Shown: positions 7,772 to 16,309, numbered from the stretch's first letter. The stretch: 64,000 nt of DNA from Lewinella sp. IMCC34183 (GCF_003390915.1 NZ_QMEM01000002.1:186001-250000), one strand, 5' to 3'. Program-made: numbers and translations. Notes: generated by a model not told the origin, from the letters alone.

Positions 7772-8278
7772 CTACGGGTTCACCTTGCCCTGGACACCAT
7801 CGTCCATCGTCTTGCCGACTACGACGGAAGCGGCCATCTTGGCGAAGGCTACGACCTTTCCGTGCTGGGTATCCCAATAGTAGCCCTGCCGGGGCTTGAA
7901 GTGGATGAGGCTAAGGTTGGGATCCGTGGGTCCTTCCTGGAACCATACCTTGGACATGGGGGACCAAAGCTCTTCCACCTTCTGCCGGTCGTACATGACC
8001 ACTGCGTCGCCGTAAAGGCTGAGGTACTCCTCTTTGTCCTGGCTGCTGTAAATGATCTGGGCTTCGGGTTTTCGCTGGAGGTCCGCGTTGCGGTCACTGT
8101 CCTTGGTGCTAAAGAACCAGATGGAGCCGTCGTCCTCTACCTTCTGGGTAGCCATCGGAGCGGTGGAGAAGGGCTGCGCGTCAAGCTTGGTGCAGAACAT
8201 GCAGGTGCGGGTATGGTCGGCAATTTCCTTGATCTTGTCAATGGCCTCGCGGCTGAATAAATTTTCGGTCTTGCCCAT
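7772..8278 (-). CDS. General stress protein 26-like, pyridoxamine-phosphate-oxidase fold
   Basis: The 168-residue cytoplasmic protein matches the general-stress-protein-26 branch of the pyridoxamine 5'-phosphate oxidase-like split barrels, which bind flavin. Seen in the sequence: an N-terminal helix (EAIDKIKEIADH), TCMFCTKLDAQPFSTAPMA, then a beta core with DGSIWFFSTKDSDRNADL and the C-terminal GYYWDTQHGKVVAFAKMA, all typical of this branch. It is probably a flavin- or heme-binding stress protein; substrate unknown. It stands alone, with a strong hairpin beyond its 3' end and 139 bases to the next gene upstream. Confidence 0.85.
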   Translation of the reverse strand: MGKTENLFSREAIDKIKEIADHTRTCMFCTKLDAQPFSTAPMATQKVEDDGSIWFFSTKDSDRNADLQRKPEAQIIYSSQDKEEYLSLYGDAVVMYDRQKVEELWSPMSKVWFQEGPTDPNLSLIHFKPRQGYYWDTQHGKVVAFAKMAASVVVGKTMDDGVQGKVNP

Positions 8279-8417
8279 GGGTCTTTTTCTTTAGTCGAAC
8301 GTAGGCCCCCGACCACCGGTTCGGGTGGCGCGATACATTGAAAGGCCGGATGTCAACCTACTGGCCCGGCCACCGCGGGTCTGGCGGTCCGCCCGGTGCG
8401 GTAACCCAAGCCGCCGA

Positions 8418-9560
8418 TCAACCTTCCACGAACCCCTGCACCCGCGCCCGCGCATTGTTGCGCACGTTGACCCAGAAGAGGTTGTAGTCGGCGATATGGT
8501 AGTTCTTGGTGTTGAAAAAGATGTCGCCGAAGAAGCTGGGCTTGTTGGTGAATAGCCCCGCGCCACGGATCTCGGCCCACACCAGTTCAGGTATCGGACC
8601 CGCCTTGTACTTGTACAGCACTCCGCCCTCGTTCAGGCTGGCGGGCGCGCGGCCGGTATCGGTGGTCCACGTGAGCGGATTCACCACCGCTACTTCCGGA
8701 TCGTCGGCACCCGGCGGCACGTCGAAGTCCTCACGGTACGTGCGCCAGGTCACGAAACAACCCGTTTGTCCGGCGCTCTCGCAGACCGGTATGTCGGCGT
8801 ATCGATCACGCCGGATTGGCATACCCACGAGGTAGGCGGCGACCAGCCGATCGCGTAGGGCCTTACCGGTAAAGCGGTCTTCCAGCAGGCGTTCGGCGTG
8901 GAGGGTACCCTGGCTGTGGCCCGCGATGATCACCGGGCGTCCGCGGTTGTAGTGGCGTAGGTAGTGGTCGAAGGCCGCCAGTACGTCGGCGTAGGCCGTA
9001 TCCAGGGCCCGCTGCTTCACCGCGGCGCCGTCGTCGTTGAAGACGGCCACGTGCGCCTGACGGTAGCGCGGCGCGTAGACCTTGGCCGCGCCGTTGAAGA
9101 TGCTGGCCTGGTTGAGGATGGTCGACTCGCCGACGTCGGCATTCAGCTTTTCGTCGTCCAGGCTGGCGTTCCACATCCGGTCGTCCTTGCGGGTGTCGGT
9201 ATAGATCGTAGGATGGATGAAGAATACGTCAGCTTGGGCCGTGGCCTGCATATCCTGCAGGCTGTCGCCCGGCGTACGGTCGGCGTAATCGTCGGTGCTG
9301 GGTAGGGCAGCCCAGCTACGGCTGGAGCGGTAGTCGGGAGGGGGCGGAACGGGGAAGCTGCCATCAGAAGGCAGATCGGGAATGGAAGCGCAGGTTGCCA
9401 GTGAAAACACCAAATAACCCAACAGGAGGGCTACTGATGCACGCGGGTATCCTGCGAAAGGTAGACGCCAATAAGCGCCAGAATTGCCAGGAGTAGAATG
9501 GTCATGTGTCTCTTTGAATAGTTGTCTATACAACCCTGAAATTTTGCAATAGGTTCTCAT
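8418..9560 (-). CDS. DUF3089-family alpha/beta hydrolase, probable lipoprotein
   Basis: The body matches DUF3089 lipase-like proteins: ADVFFIHPTIYTDT near the start of the domain, the nucleophile elbow AGHSQG, and a long C-terminal segment with YHIADYNLFWVNVRNN. The reaction is unknown. The start is uncertain. An ATG at 9560 directly abuts the kynU stop (TAAATG), but it puts about 40 residues before the hydrophobic stretch and the lipobox-like LATC. A second ATG in another frame begins a hydrophobic peptide (MTILLLAILALIGVYL) that stops just before this hydrophobic stretch, so either the true start is internal or a frameshift has split the signal peptide. It is the last gene of the cysQ-kynU run. 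Confidence 0.8.
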   Translation of the reverse strand: MRTYCKISGLYRQLFKETHDHSTPGNSGAYWRLPFAGYPRASVALLLGYLVFSLATCASIPDLPSDGSFPVPPPPDYRSSRSWAALPSTDDYADRTPGDSLQDMQATAQADVFFIHPTIYTDTRKDDRMWNASLDDEKLNADVGESTILNQASIFNGAAKVYAPRYRQAHVAVFNDDGAAVKQRALDTAYADVLAAFDHYLRHYNRGRPVIIAGHSQGTLHAERLLEDRFTGKALRDRLVAAYLVGMPIRRDRYADIPVCESAGQTGCFVTWRTYREDFDVPPGADDPEVAVVNPLTWTTDTGRAPASLNEGGVLYKYKAGPIPELVWAEIRGAGLFTNKPSFFGDIFFNTKNYHIADYNLFWVNVRNNARARVQGFVEG

Positions 9561-10799
9561 TTAGTTCAAGTTTGCGCTGAGGGCTTCCTCCAGCAGAGGC
9601 ACCACGCGGTCCACTTCCTCGCGTGTATTGTAGAGCGGAGCCGGGGCCAACCGGAGGACACCGCCGCCACTGCCGTCCAGGTTATCCTGCCGGTAATCAC
9701 AGATGAGTCCCCTGGCGGACAAGTCCTTTTCCAGTGTAGGCCGGTGGCCCGGCAGGTAGACCGATACCTGGGCGCCACGCTGTTCGGGATCCTCCCCGGT
9801 AAGCAGGCGCACACCCTCTAGTTGCCGGAGATCGGCGTATAGGGCGGCGGTGAGTTCCCGGCTGCGTTGCCGTAGCGCGGTCATTCCGCCCGCCCGCTCA
9901 AATAGCGGCAGGCTGGCGAGCAGGGGAGCCATGCCCAGCACGGGGACGGTAGACAACTGCCAGCCCGCGGCCCCCGCGGCGGGGTGAAAGTCCGACTTCA
10001 TGAGGAAGCGGTCGCTCTCGCGGTGGCCCCACCAGCCGGCAAACCGCGGCAGGTCGGGCCGCTCAGCGTACCGCTCGTGCACGAACAGTCCGCCGGGCGC
10101 TCCCGGTCCGCCGTTCAAATACTTGTAGTTGCACCAGGCGGCAAAGTCGCAGTCCCAGTCGTGCAGCGAAAGCGGCACGTTACCGGTGGCGTGCGCCAGG
10201 TCGATGCCCACCCGGGCCCCGACGGCACGCCCGGCAGCTACGATACGGCCGAGCTCGAAGAATTGCCCGGTATAGTACTGTACGCCGGACCACAGCACGA
10301 GAGCCAGTTCGTCGCCGGCGGCCTCGATAGCGGACAGGATATCCTCCGTTTCGATGGTGGCGGCACCGGGGCGGGGGGCCACCTCGATGAGGTCGCTGGC
10401 CGGATCCAGGCCATGGTAGCGGAGCTGCGACTGTACCGCATGCTGGTCGCTGGGGAAGGCGCCGCGCTCCATGATGATCTTGCGGCGTTTCCCCTCCGGG
10501 CGGAAGAAAGTCACCATCAGCAGGTGCAGGTTGACCGTCAGGGCGTTGGCGGCCACTACCTCCTCGGGGCGGGCACCTACGATGGCGGCGAGGCCGTCCT
10601 GCAGCCGCCGGTGGTAGCCGAGCCACCCGCCTTCGGCGCCTTCCCACCAGCCTTCGACCCCCCGGTCGCGCCAACTGTCGAGTTCCTGCCGCAGCCGGGC
10701 CTCGGCGGCGCGGGGTTGCAGGCCGAGACTGTTGCCGCAGAAGTAGAGGTGGGGAGTGCCGTCGGCCCCGGCCGGAAGAAAAAACTCGTCGCGAAGCAT
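9561..10799 (-). CDS. kynU: Kynureninase
   Basis: Kynureninase is a PLP enzyme that splits kynurenine or 3-hydroxykynurenine to (3-hydroxy)anthranilate and alanine in tryptophan breakdown or NAD synthesis. The 412-residue product is close to the usual length. It shows LYFCGNSLGLQPR near the N-terminus, the cofactor-binding D200 and H203 (GIDLAHATGN), and the PLP lysine K226 in WCNYKYLNGGPGAPGG. The start follows the FAD oxidoreductase stop by two bases and the stop abuts the next ATG, so it is translated within a tight operon. No other kynurenine-pathway gene is visible: the upstream FAD enzyme does not look like kynurenine monooxygenase. Confidence 0.95.
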   Translation of the reverse strand: MLRDEFFLPAGADGTPHLYFCGNSLGLQPRAAEARLRQELDSWRDRGVEGWWEGAEGGWLGYHRRLQDGLAAIVGARPEEVVAANALTVNLHLLMVTFFRPEGKRRKIIMERGAFPSDQHAVQSQLRYHGLDPASDLIEVAPRPGAATIETEDILSAIEAAGDELALVLWSGVQYYTGQFFELGRIVAAGRAVGARVGIDLAHATGNVPLSLHDWDCDFAAWCNYKYLNGGPGAPGGLFVHERYAERPDLPRFAGWWGHRESDRFLMKSDFHPAAGAAGWQLSTVPVLGMAPLLASLPLFERAGGMTALRQRSRELTAALYADLRQLEGVRLLTGEDPEQRGAQVSVYLPGHRPTLEKDLSARGLICDYRQDNLDGSGGGVLRLAPAPLYNTREEVDRVVPLLEEALSANLN

Positions 10800-10801
10800 G
10801 A

Positions 10802-12037
10802 CTAAAGACGTAGTGCCCCTTCGGCGGCCAGGCGTCCGCTACGCAGGGCGGCGTCGAGGGAGCCGTTGAGCTGTTGGTCGCCCGCCAGGAAGACCCGGTC
10901 GATCAGGCGGCTGTGGGTAGCATCGTAACGGTAGCCGACCGAATCCAGTTCAGGGAGCGCATGGGGCACGTCGTACCGGCGGATGAAGCTGAGCGCGTCG
11001 TTGGGCAGCCGGGTGTGCCGCAGGAGGTCCTGCTCGGCCTGGGCCATCGAATCCGTACCGGGACATTCCTTGAGAGAAACACTGATGAGTGACCCGCCCT
11101 GCTGGTGCAGCTTGTAGGTAGGCGCCACCTCGTCGAGTACGCAGAAGGTATTAATGGTACTGGTGGGGTCGGAAACCAGATTGATGAGGCGGTTTTCCTT
11201 GAGCCGGCGTGTACTGTAGTAGTACAGGTTGGTGGTCGACTTCCACGCCTGCCGGCCGGCCAGCTGGGGGATCAGGGCGTTCGGGGCGCAGGCCACGATC
11301 ACGGCGCGGGCGTCGATCGTACTCCCGTCGGCGAGACGGACGGAGCTCCCCTCCACGGCGGCTACCTCGCAGTTCATCCGCAACTCGGTACGTTCGAGCC
11401 GCGCGACCAGCTGCCGGGGTATGGCCTCGATGCCTTCGGCCGGCAGTACCGCTTTGCCCTGGGCAAACATCTTGAGTACGAAGCGGAACATCGCCGCCGG
11501 GGTAGTGAGCTGCTGCTCCAGGAATATACCGCCGAAGAAGGGTCGGAAGAACCGCTCCACGATCTGCTCGCTGAAACCGTACTCCCACAGGTAGTCCATG
11601 GTAGGCTGCTCGTGGTGGCCCTCGAAGCACGCTTCGGGGCTGCTGCGCATCAGCCGCAGGCCGAGCTGCGCCAGCCGCACCTTGTCCTTGAGGGTACCCA
11701 CCGGGGAGAGGGCGGAGCGAAACAGCTGTGCCGGCTCGCGTAGGGGGTCGGCGAAGCGAAAGTGCTGTTGCCGGGTATGCACGTGGCCGCCGGGGCGGAA
11801 GGCCTGCACGCCCAGGGCGTCAAGGTCGAGGTAGCGCTTCACCTCCGGGTACTCGGTCAGTAGCACCTGGAAGCCCCGGTCGAGCCGGAAGCCATCCACC
11901 TCGTCGGTGCGCAGCCGCCCCCCCGGGGCATCGCTTTGCTCGAGCAGGAGCGGGCTGTGGCCGGCGGCTTCGAGGGTGAGGGCGGCGGCCAGTCCGGCTA
12001 CGCCCCCCCCGATGATGACGTATCTGTCTGCGTTCAA
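10802..12037 (-). CDS. FAD-dependent oxidoreductase, protoporphyrinogen-oxidase/phytoene-desaturase-like
   Basis: The 411-residue product has an N-terminal dinucleotide-binding motif (VIIGGGVAGLAAAL), followed by the LLEQSDAPGGRLRTD segment typical of the flavin amine oxidase superfamily. A second FAD-contacting segment lies at the C-terminus (RVFLAGDQQLNGSLDAALRSG). The middle (FFRPFFGGIFLEQQL) matches the protoporphyrinogen-oxidase-like subgroup common in Bacteroidota. The substrate is unknown. A near-consensus box CATCTTTG lies upstream, 51 bases separate it from the glycosyltransferase, and it is two bases from kynU. Confidence 0.85.
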   Translation of the reverse strand: MNADRYVIIGGGVAGLAAALTLEAAGHSPLLLEQSDAPGGRLRTDEVDGFRLDRGFQVLLTEYPEVKRYLDLDALGVQAFRPGGHVHTRQQHFRFADPLREPAQLFRSALSPVGTLKDKVRLAQLGLRLMRSSPEACFEGHHEQPTMDYLWEYGFSEQIVERFFRPFFGGIFLEQQLTTPAAMFRFVLKMFAQGKAVLPAEGIEAIPRQLVARLERTELRMNCEVAAVEGSSVRLADGSTIDARAVIVACAPNALIPQLAGRQAWKSTTNLYYYSTRRLKENRLINLVSDPTSTINTFCVLDEVAPTYKLHQQGGSLISVSLKECPGTDSMAQAEQDLLRHTRLPNDALSFIRRYDVPHALPELDSVGYRYDATHSRLIDRVFLAGDQQLNGSLDAALRSGRLAAEGALRL

Positions 12038-12088
12038 TTCGGGGCGATTGGTGGTGCAAAGATGCTAAACAAGGCGGACCCTTACCAG

Positions 12089-12856
12089 TCACTGCCCGGA
12101 TTTGCGCCGCTCCGCCATCAGGTAAGCGTAGCGCAGGAAGACGCCGTAGGCCAGTACGCCGCTGATCACCAGTCCCTCACGGCCGTCCCGAAAGCCCCCC
12201 TGGAAGAGGTAATGCTTGCAGAATCGATAGACTGGCTTGACCAGCAGGTGGTACAGCCCCACCCGGGGGGTGCGGTCGGCGTGATCCTGCGCACTCCAGC
12301 GGGCGTAGCGGCGGGTCTTGTCCAGGAAATGGTCCAGGTCCTTAAAGGTATAGTGCAGCAGCCGCCCGCGCAGCCGGCCAACCCGCAAGCCGTCGCGGAC
12401 GATCTCCTCGTGCACCTGCTTGGCGTCGTAGCGGGCCCGGTCGCGGTGAAAGAACCGCACCACCTTGTCGCCGGCCCAGCCGCTGTGGTAGATGCGGCGG
12501 CCCATGAAGTGGTTGTCGCGCCCGATCCAGTAGGCGTCCGCGGCTTCCGGGGCCTCCAGCAGGCCGTCGATCTCCGCGCGCAGCGCGGGGGTCACGATCT
12601 CGTCGGCGTCCAACAGCAGCACCCAGGGATGAGCGGCCCGGGCGATGGCCCAGTTCTTCTGCTCCGCGGGGCCCCGGTACGCCCGCTGCACCAGGTGGAC
12701 GCCGTCGCGCCCGGCCAGGTACTCCGCGGTACCGTCGGTACTGAAGCTGTCCACCACCGTCAGGTCGTCGCTCCACCCCGCCACGGCGTCCAGCGACCGA
12801 CCGATGATGTCGATCTCGTTAAAAGTGGTGTAGATGATGGACAGCGGCCGGGACAT
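12089..12856 (-). CDS. Family 2 glycosyltransferase, LPS-core WaaE/KdtX type
   Basis: The 255-residue product has a GT-A fold N-terminus: LSIIYTTFNEIDIIGRSLDA, VVDSFSTDGTAEYL and the metal-binding DxD in VLLLDADEIV. The segment GPAEQKNWAI and the C-terminal FMGRRIYHSGW...VRFFHRD region match family 2 enzymes that add heptose or glucose to lipopolysaccharide core. No transmembrane helix is evident except a weak hydrophobic C-terminal segment. Its ATG overlaps the cysQ stop (TGATG), so the two are translationally coupled. Donor and acceptor sugars cannot be read from the sequence. Confidence 0.88.
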   Translation of the reverse strand: MSRPLSIIYTTFNEIDIIGRSLDAVAGWSDDLTVVDSFSTDGTAEYLAGRDGVHLVQRAYRGPAEQKNWAIARAAHPWVLLLDADEIVTPALRAEIDGLLEAPEAADAYWIGRDNHFMGRRIYHSGWAGDKVVRFFHRDRARYDAKQVHEEIVRDGLRVGRLRGRLLHYTFKDLDHFLDKTRRYARWSAQDHADRTPRVGLYHLLVKPVYRFCKHYLFQGGFRDGREGLVISGVLAYGVFLRYAYLMAERRKSGQ

Positions 12857-13647
12857 CAGCAGCTCAGCTGCCCCTCGCTCACGTTGCCGTAGGCTACGAA
12901 GTGGGGGTTACGGAGCACCTCCTTGTTGTAGACCAGCTCCTTGCCCGTGCCGTCGTCGACCAGACGGCCACCGGCCTCCAGGAGGATGGCGTGGGCCGCG
13001 GCCGTGTCCCACTCCATCGTGGGGGCGAGGCGCGGATAGAGGTGGGCCGCGCCCCGCGCCAGTTCGATGATTTTGAGCGAACTGCCGCGGCTAACGATCT
13101 CCGGATCGTTCAGCTTGTCCATGAAGGCCTGTGTAGCGTCGTTGAGGTGGCTCCGGCTGGCCACGACCCGCAGGTTGGTGTCCTGTAGGGTAAAGCGTTG
13201 GGCGTGGATTTGCCCGGCACCCTCCTGCCAGGCCCCCTTGCCCTGGGCGGCGAAGAACAGCTCATCCTTGACGGGGACGTAAACGGCCCCGAGTACCGGG
13301 CGGCCGTTCTCGATCAGGGCGATATTGACGGTGAACTCACCGTTTCGCTTGATGAATTCCTTGGTCCCGTCGAGGGGATCTACCAGCCAGAAGCGGGTAT
13401 ACTGCTGCCGCTCCGCGTAGGGAACGTCTTTTCCCTCTTCAGAAACGATCGGTGCCTGCAGCGTGAGTTCACGAAGGCCGGCCACGATAACGTCGTTGGC
13501 GGCTTTGTCGGCCTTGGTCAGCGGACTAGCGTCGTCCTTCGTTTCCACCCCGAAGTCGTCGGTGTCGTAGATCTTCAGAATGGCGGCCCCGGCGCGGCGG
13601 GTTACCTGTCCCACTTCGCGGGCCAGCTTGAGGTAGTCTATTTCCAT
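12856..13647 (-). CDS. cysQ: 3'(2'),5'-bisphosphate nucleotidase CysQ
   Basis: CysQ removes the 3' phosphate of PAP/PAPS, recycling a by-product of sulfate activation. The 263-residue product shows the inositol-monophosphatase-superfamily metal motifs: SEEGKDV, WLVDPLDGTKEFIKRNGEF and MEWDTAAAHAIL. Length is normal. A TAGCTTTG box at 13652-13659 lies four bases upstream of the ATG, so the message probably starts at or very near the start codon. It heads the minus-strand run through the glycosyltransferase, FAD oxidoreductase, kynU and DUF3089 gene. Confidence 0.93.
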   Translation of the reverse strand: MEIDYLKLAREVGQVTRRAGAAILKIYDTDDFGVETKDDASPLTKADKAANDVIVAGLRELTLQAPIVSEEGKDVPYAERQQYTRFWLVDPLDGTKEFIKRNGEFTVNIALIENGRPVLGAVYVPVKDELFFAAQGKGAWQEGAGQIHAQRFTLQDTNLRVVASRSHLNDATQAFMDKLNDPEIVSRGSSLKIIELARGAAHLYPRLAPTMEWDTAAAHAILLEAGGRLVDDGTGKELVYNKEVLRNPHFVAYGNVSEGQLSC

Positions 13648-13651
13648 GATA

Positions 13652-13659
13652 CAAAGCTA
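13652..13659 (-). promoter_or_regulatory. TAnnTTTG promoter box of cysQ
   Basis: TAGCTTTG on the minus strand, ending four bases before the cysQ ATG. It matches the Bacteroidota -7 consensus TAnnTTTG. No clear upstream TTG partner is seen. Confidence 0.6.
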
Positions 13660-13703
13660 CAGGTTTACGCCGCGATTTACCGGCTACGGACCGGGGAACC
13701 TGC

Positions 13704-14546
13704 CTATCCCTTCACCGCCCACTCCAGGAATTCGATCACCACCTCTCCCCACGTTTCGGGCTCGTGGCGGCCACCGGCCACTTCCACGTAGGTCATATCG
13801 TCTCCCGGGGTAAGCCCCTTCTGCTGCAGCAGGGCCATCAGTTGGAGAGTATCGTCGATGGCGTCGATCACGCCGTTGTTATTGCGGTCGGCCGATTCGT
13901 CGTCGGTCCCCGCCATGAACCAGAACCGGTTGGTGATCGATTTGCGGCGCGCCCGCGCCACGTAGTCGTGGACGATCCGGTTGGCGTCGGGCAGCTTGGG
14001 ATCGTAAGCCCGCCCCCGGTACCAGAGCGAACCGCTGAAGACGCCCGCGGTACGGAAAGCCTTGGGATGCCGCCAGGCGATGTCGAAGGCACTCAGTCCC
14101 CCCAGGCTGAAACCGGCAATACTGCGGCGATCGGCGCTGTGGTACAGGTTGTTGTGACTTTCCAGCCAGGGCAGCAGCTCTTCGGTGATGAAGCTGGTGT
14201 AGGCCGCCGCCAGCTCCCCGTGTCCGGCGTGGTCGCGCCGGCCGGCCGTCCCGTATTCGCGCAGGCGGTCGTTGGCGTACACCCCGACGACCAGCGTGGG
14301 CGGAAGGCGCTTTTCGCGGTAGGCCCGCGTGAGGCGGCGCTGCATATCCATCCGCGGCAGGTCCTGCCCGTCGTTGAACACCGCCAGCGAGAGCAGGCGC
14401 CACGGCGGCACCGCGGGGCGGTACAACTCGATGCGCACCTGTCGCATGAGGTGCTTGCTGGTCAGCGTATAGCTGCGCTGCAGCAGCCGCTTGCGGCGCG
14501 ACAGGACGCTGCCGGCCAACTGCCGGAGATAACTGATGGGTTTCAC
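13704..14546 (-). CDS. Putative esterase, alpha/beta hydrolase fold
   Basis: The product (280 residues) matches the esterase-D/Fes-like family: FNDGQDLPRMDMQRRLTRAY, VVGVYANDR, a helical segment ending in ELLPWLESH, and the nucleophile elbow SIAGFSLGGLSAFDIAWRHP. The acid (GTDDESADRNNNG) and histidine (GGRHEPETW) regions are also present. The open frame extends much further upstream, but that part overlaps the divergent esterase antisense and is not coding. A GTG at 14546 (VKPISYLRQLAG) was chosen because a TACCTTTG promoter box lies just upstream; an ATG further in (MRQVRIEL) is the alternative. No signal peptide is evident, so it is probably cytoplasmic. Confidence 0.82.
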   Translation of the reverse strand: MKPISYLRQLAGSVLSRRKRLLQRSYTLTSKHLMRQVRIELYRPAVPPWRLLSLAVFNDGQDLPRMDMQRRLTRAYREKRLPPTLVVGVYANDRLREYGTAGRRDHAGHGELAAAYTSFITEELLPWLESHNNLYHSADRRSIAGFSLGGLSAFDIAWRHPKAFRTAGVFSGSLWYRGRAYDPKLPDANRIVHDYVARARRKSITNRFWFMAGTDDESADRNNNGVIDAIDDTLQLMALLQQKGLTPGDDMTYVEVAGGRHEPETWGEVVIEFLEWAVKG

Positions 14547-14550
14547 GGTC

Positions 14551-14558
14551 CAAAGGTA
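14551..14558 (-). promoter_or_regulatory. TAnnTTTG promoter box of minus-strand esterase
   Basis: TACCTTTG on the minus strand, followed by GACC and then the GTG start codon. A transcript starting about seven bases after the box would have practically no leader. Confidence 0.6.
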
Positions 14559-14606
14559 GCGGTATTGCCGCGAGTGAGTACCTTGACGGCCCTCACCCTT
14601 CCGTAC

Positions 14607-15308
14607 ATGCACGAGACCTACACCGAGTTCTATAGCCACCACCTGGGCCACCACGTCAAGATGCTCACCTTCGGTACGCGGGGCTACCCCGTGGTGATCT
14701 TCCCCACCACCCTCGGCAGCTACTTCGAGGCCAAGGACCGCGGCATGATCGAATCCGTCCGCTGGTTCGTCGAGCGCGGCTTCATTCAGGTCTTCTGCCC
14801 CGACAGCATCAACGACGCCAGTTGGTACGCCAATATTCACCCCCGCCACCGGCTCGAGCGCCACATCCAGTACGACAAGTTTCTTTACCACGAGTTCGTC
14901 CCCCAGATTCGCTGGAACACCGGCAGCGGCCGCATCGCCTGCGCCGGCATCAGTTTCGGGGGCTACAGCGCCACCAACTTCGCCTTCCGCCACCCCGACG
15001 TGGTCAGTCACCTCTTCAACCTGAGCGGCGCCTTCGACATCAAGCCCTTCCTGCGCGGCTACTACGACGACAACGCCTACTTCAACAACCCCAGCGACTT
15101 CATCGAGGGCGCCAACGACCCCCACCTCTGGGATATGAAGATCGTGCTGGGCACCAGCAACTGGGACATCTGCCTCGATGCCAACCTCAAGTTCTCCGAA
15201 AAACTCCGCCGCCGCGGCATCAACCACTGGCTGGACGTCCGCGGCGACATCGAGCACGACTGGCCACTATGGCGGGAGATGTTTCCGCACTACGTGAGTT
15301 TGATCTAG
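14607..15308 (+). CDS. Putative esterase, alpha/beta hydrolase fold
   Basis: This 233-residue protein begins MHETYTEFYSHHLGHHVKML and matches small bacterial esterases of the esterase-D-like family. It has GYPVVIFPTTLGSYFE, the nucleophile elbow CAGISFGGYSATNFAFRHP and a final histidine in DIEHDWPLW. No signal peptide is visible. It is divergent from the other esterase at 13704-14546, with 60 bases between start codons, and both share the xSxGG(Y/L)SA elbow pattern, so they may be distant paralogues under a shared control region. The long open frame upstream of this start is antisense to the other esterase and was discarded. Confidence 0.85.
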   Translation: MHETYTEFYSHHLGHHVKMLTFGTRGYPVVIFPTTLGSYFEAKDRGMIESVRWFVERGFIQVFCPDSINDASWYANIHPRHRLERHIQYDKFLYHEFVPQIRWNTGSGRIACAGISFGGYSATNFAFRHPDVVSHLFNLSGAFDIKPFLRGYYDDNAYFNNPSDFIEGANDPHLWDMKIVLGTSNWDICLDANLKFSEKLRRRGINHWLDVRGDIEHDWPLWREMFPHYVSLI

Positions 15309-15348
15309 GACCTGGGGACTGGGGACGGAGGGATGCGCGTCGTACCAT

Positions 15349-15363
15349 GCGGTCTCCGACCGC
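15349..15363 (-). repeat. Single reverse-complement copy of GCGGTCGGAGACCGC
   Basis: GCGGTCTCCGACCGC on the plus strand is the exact reverse complement of the core repeated three times at 7606-7672. It lies between the convergent esterase and SAM hydrolase genes. Confidence 0.75.
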
Positions 15364-15385
15364 GACATGGTGTTGGCGCGTCCGA

Positions 15386-16174
15386 CTAGGTCACACTGAA
15401 GAACTCGATCTGCACCATGTCCTCCACGTGGATGCCCAGCAGGGTCGCGGCGCGGCCCAGGTTGACGGCGATCTCGAGGTAGCCATCCGAATTAAAGCGG
15501 CAGAGCGGCTCGCCCTCGGGCACGTCGTGATAGCGGAAGCTCAGTCCGTCGAGGGGTGTCATCCGCTTGACGAGCAGCTGGAAGCCCCTGCCCTCCCCTA
15601 CCGTTTCGAAGAGCTCGCGGGTGATGTTGGTGGTCACGTTGTCAAAGCGGTCGACGAACACCACCGCCCCCCGGATGTAGGTGGGGCCGATCACCGGCTG
15701 GAAGGCCAGGCGCTCCGTGTAGCGGGTCGTGGGCAGGCCGATCTCGTGGAAGGGCTTGCGGCGCGTCAGGTGACTGACCGCCCGCGCGTATACCGTGCTC
15801 AGGGGCGTGTCGAGGTCGTAATCGTCGAGGACGTAGGTCTGCTCCGGTATCGTTCCGAAGATGAGGGAAAAAATGCCGTTGTCGGGGGCGATGAAGTAGT
15901 GCCCCTCGTGGTTCGTCGCCAGGAAACGGCCGCGCGGCTGATAATAGTCGTAGACGCTGAGGAGGTGCACCGTGCCCACGGGAAAATGCGCCCACACCTT
16001 ATTGAATATGAAGGCGGCGCGGACGATATCATAGGTAGGAATATCGTGGCTGATATCCACCAGCTGCAGGCCGGGCTGGGCGCTGAGGAGTTCCGCCTTC
16101 AGCCGGGGAAGGTGAAAGTCCTGGCGACCGAAGTCGGTGGTGAGGGTTAGCAGGGGGAGGGGTGCGGTAGCCAC
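15386..16174 (-). CDS. SAM hydrolase / adenosyl-chloride (DUF62) family protein
   Basis: Members of this family hydrolyse S-adenosylmethionine to adenosine and methionine using a water or hydroxide, and are related to fluorinases. The product shows the N-terminal TLTTDFGRQDFHLPRLKAEL, VDISHDIPTYDI, and FIAPDNGIFS, which fit the family's SAM-binding core, and VVFVDRFDNVTTNI in the C-terminal domain. A GTG at 16174 (VATAPLPLLTLTTDFG) is preferred, because the family begins close to the TLTTDFG strand; the frame stays open upstream. A near-consensus box TTACTTTG lies upstream. Predicted length is 262 residues, normal for the family. Confidence 0.88.
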   Translation of the reverse strand: MATAPLPLLTLTTDFGRQDFHLPRLKAELLSAQPGLQLVDISHDIPTYDIVRAAFIFNKVWAHFPVGTVHLLSVYDYYQPRGRFLATNHEGHYFIAPDNGIFSLIFGTIPEQTYVLDDYDLDTPLSTVYARAVSHLTRRKPFHEIGLPTTRYTERLAFQPVIGPTYIRGAVVFVDRFDNVTTNITRELFETVGEGRGFQLLVKRMTPLDGLSFRYHDVPEGEPLCRFNSDGYLEIAVNLGRAATLLGIHVEDMVQIEFFSVT

Positions 16175-16309
16175 GTACGCGGGTTTCCCGCAAAGTAACC
16201 GTACGCGGGGGAATTGCCGGGTGGGTGCAGCCGACCGCCGAACACGCTGCACCCGGCCGGCGGTTATACCACCGGATGATCGTTAGTACCAAATCCGTTA
16301 GCTTTCCAT

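Noticed and set aside
10802..12037. Kynurenine 3-monooxygenase next to kynU
   Set aside because: The protein matches the protoporphyrinogen-oxidase/phytoene-desaturase subgroup rather than aromatic hydroxylases.
13764..14606. N-terminal extension of the esterase at 14607
   Set aside because: The upstream part of this frame is antisense to the other esterase and shows no conserved sequence, so the start was moved to ATG 14607.
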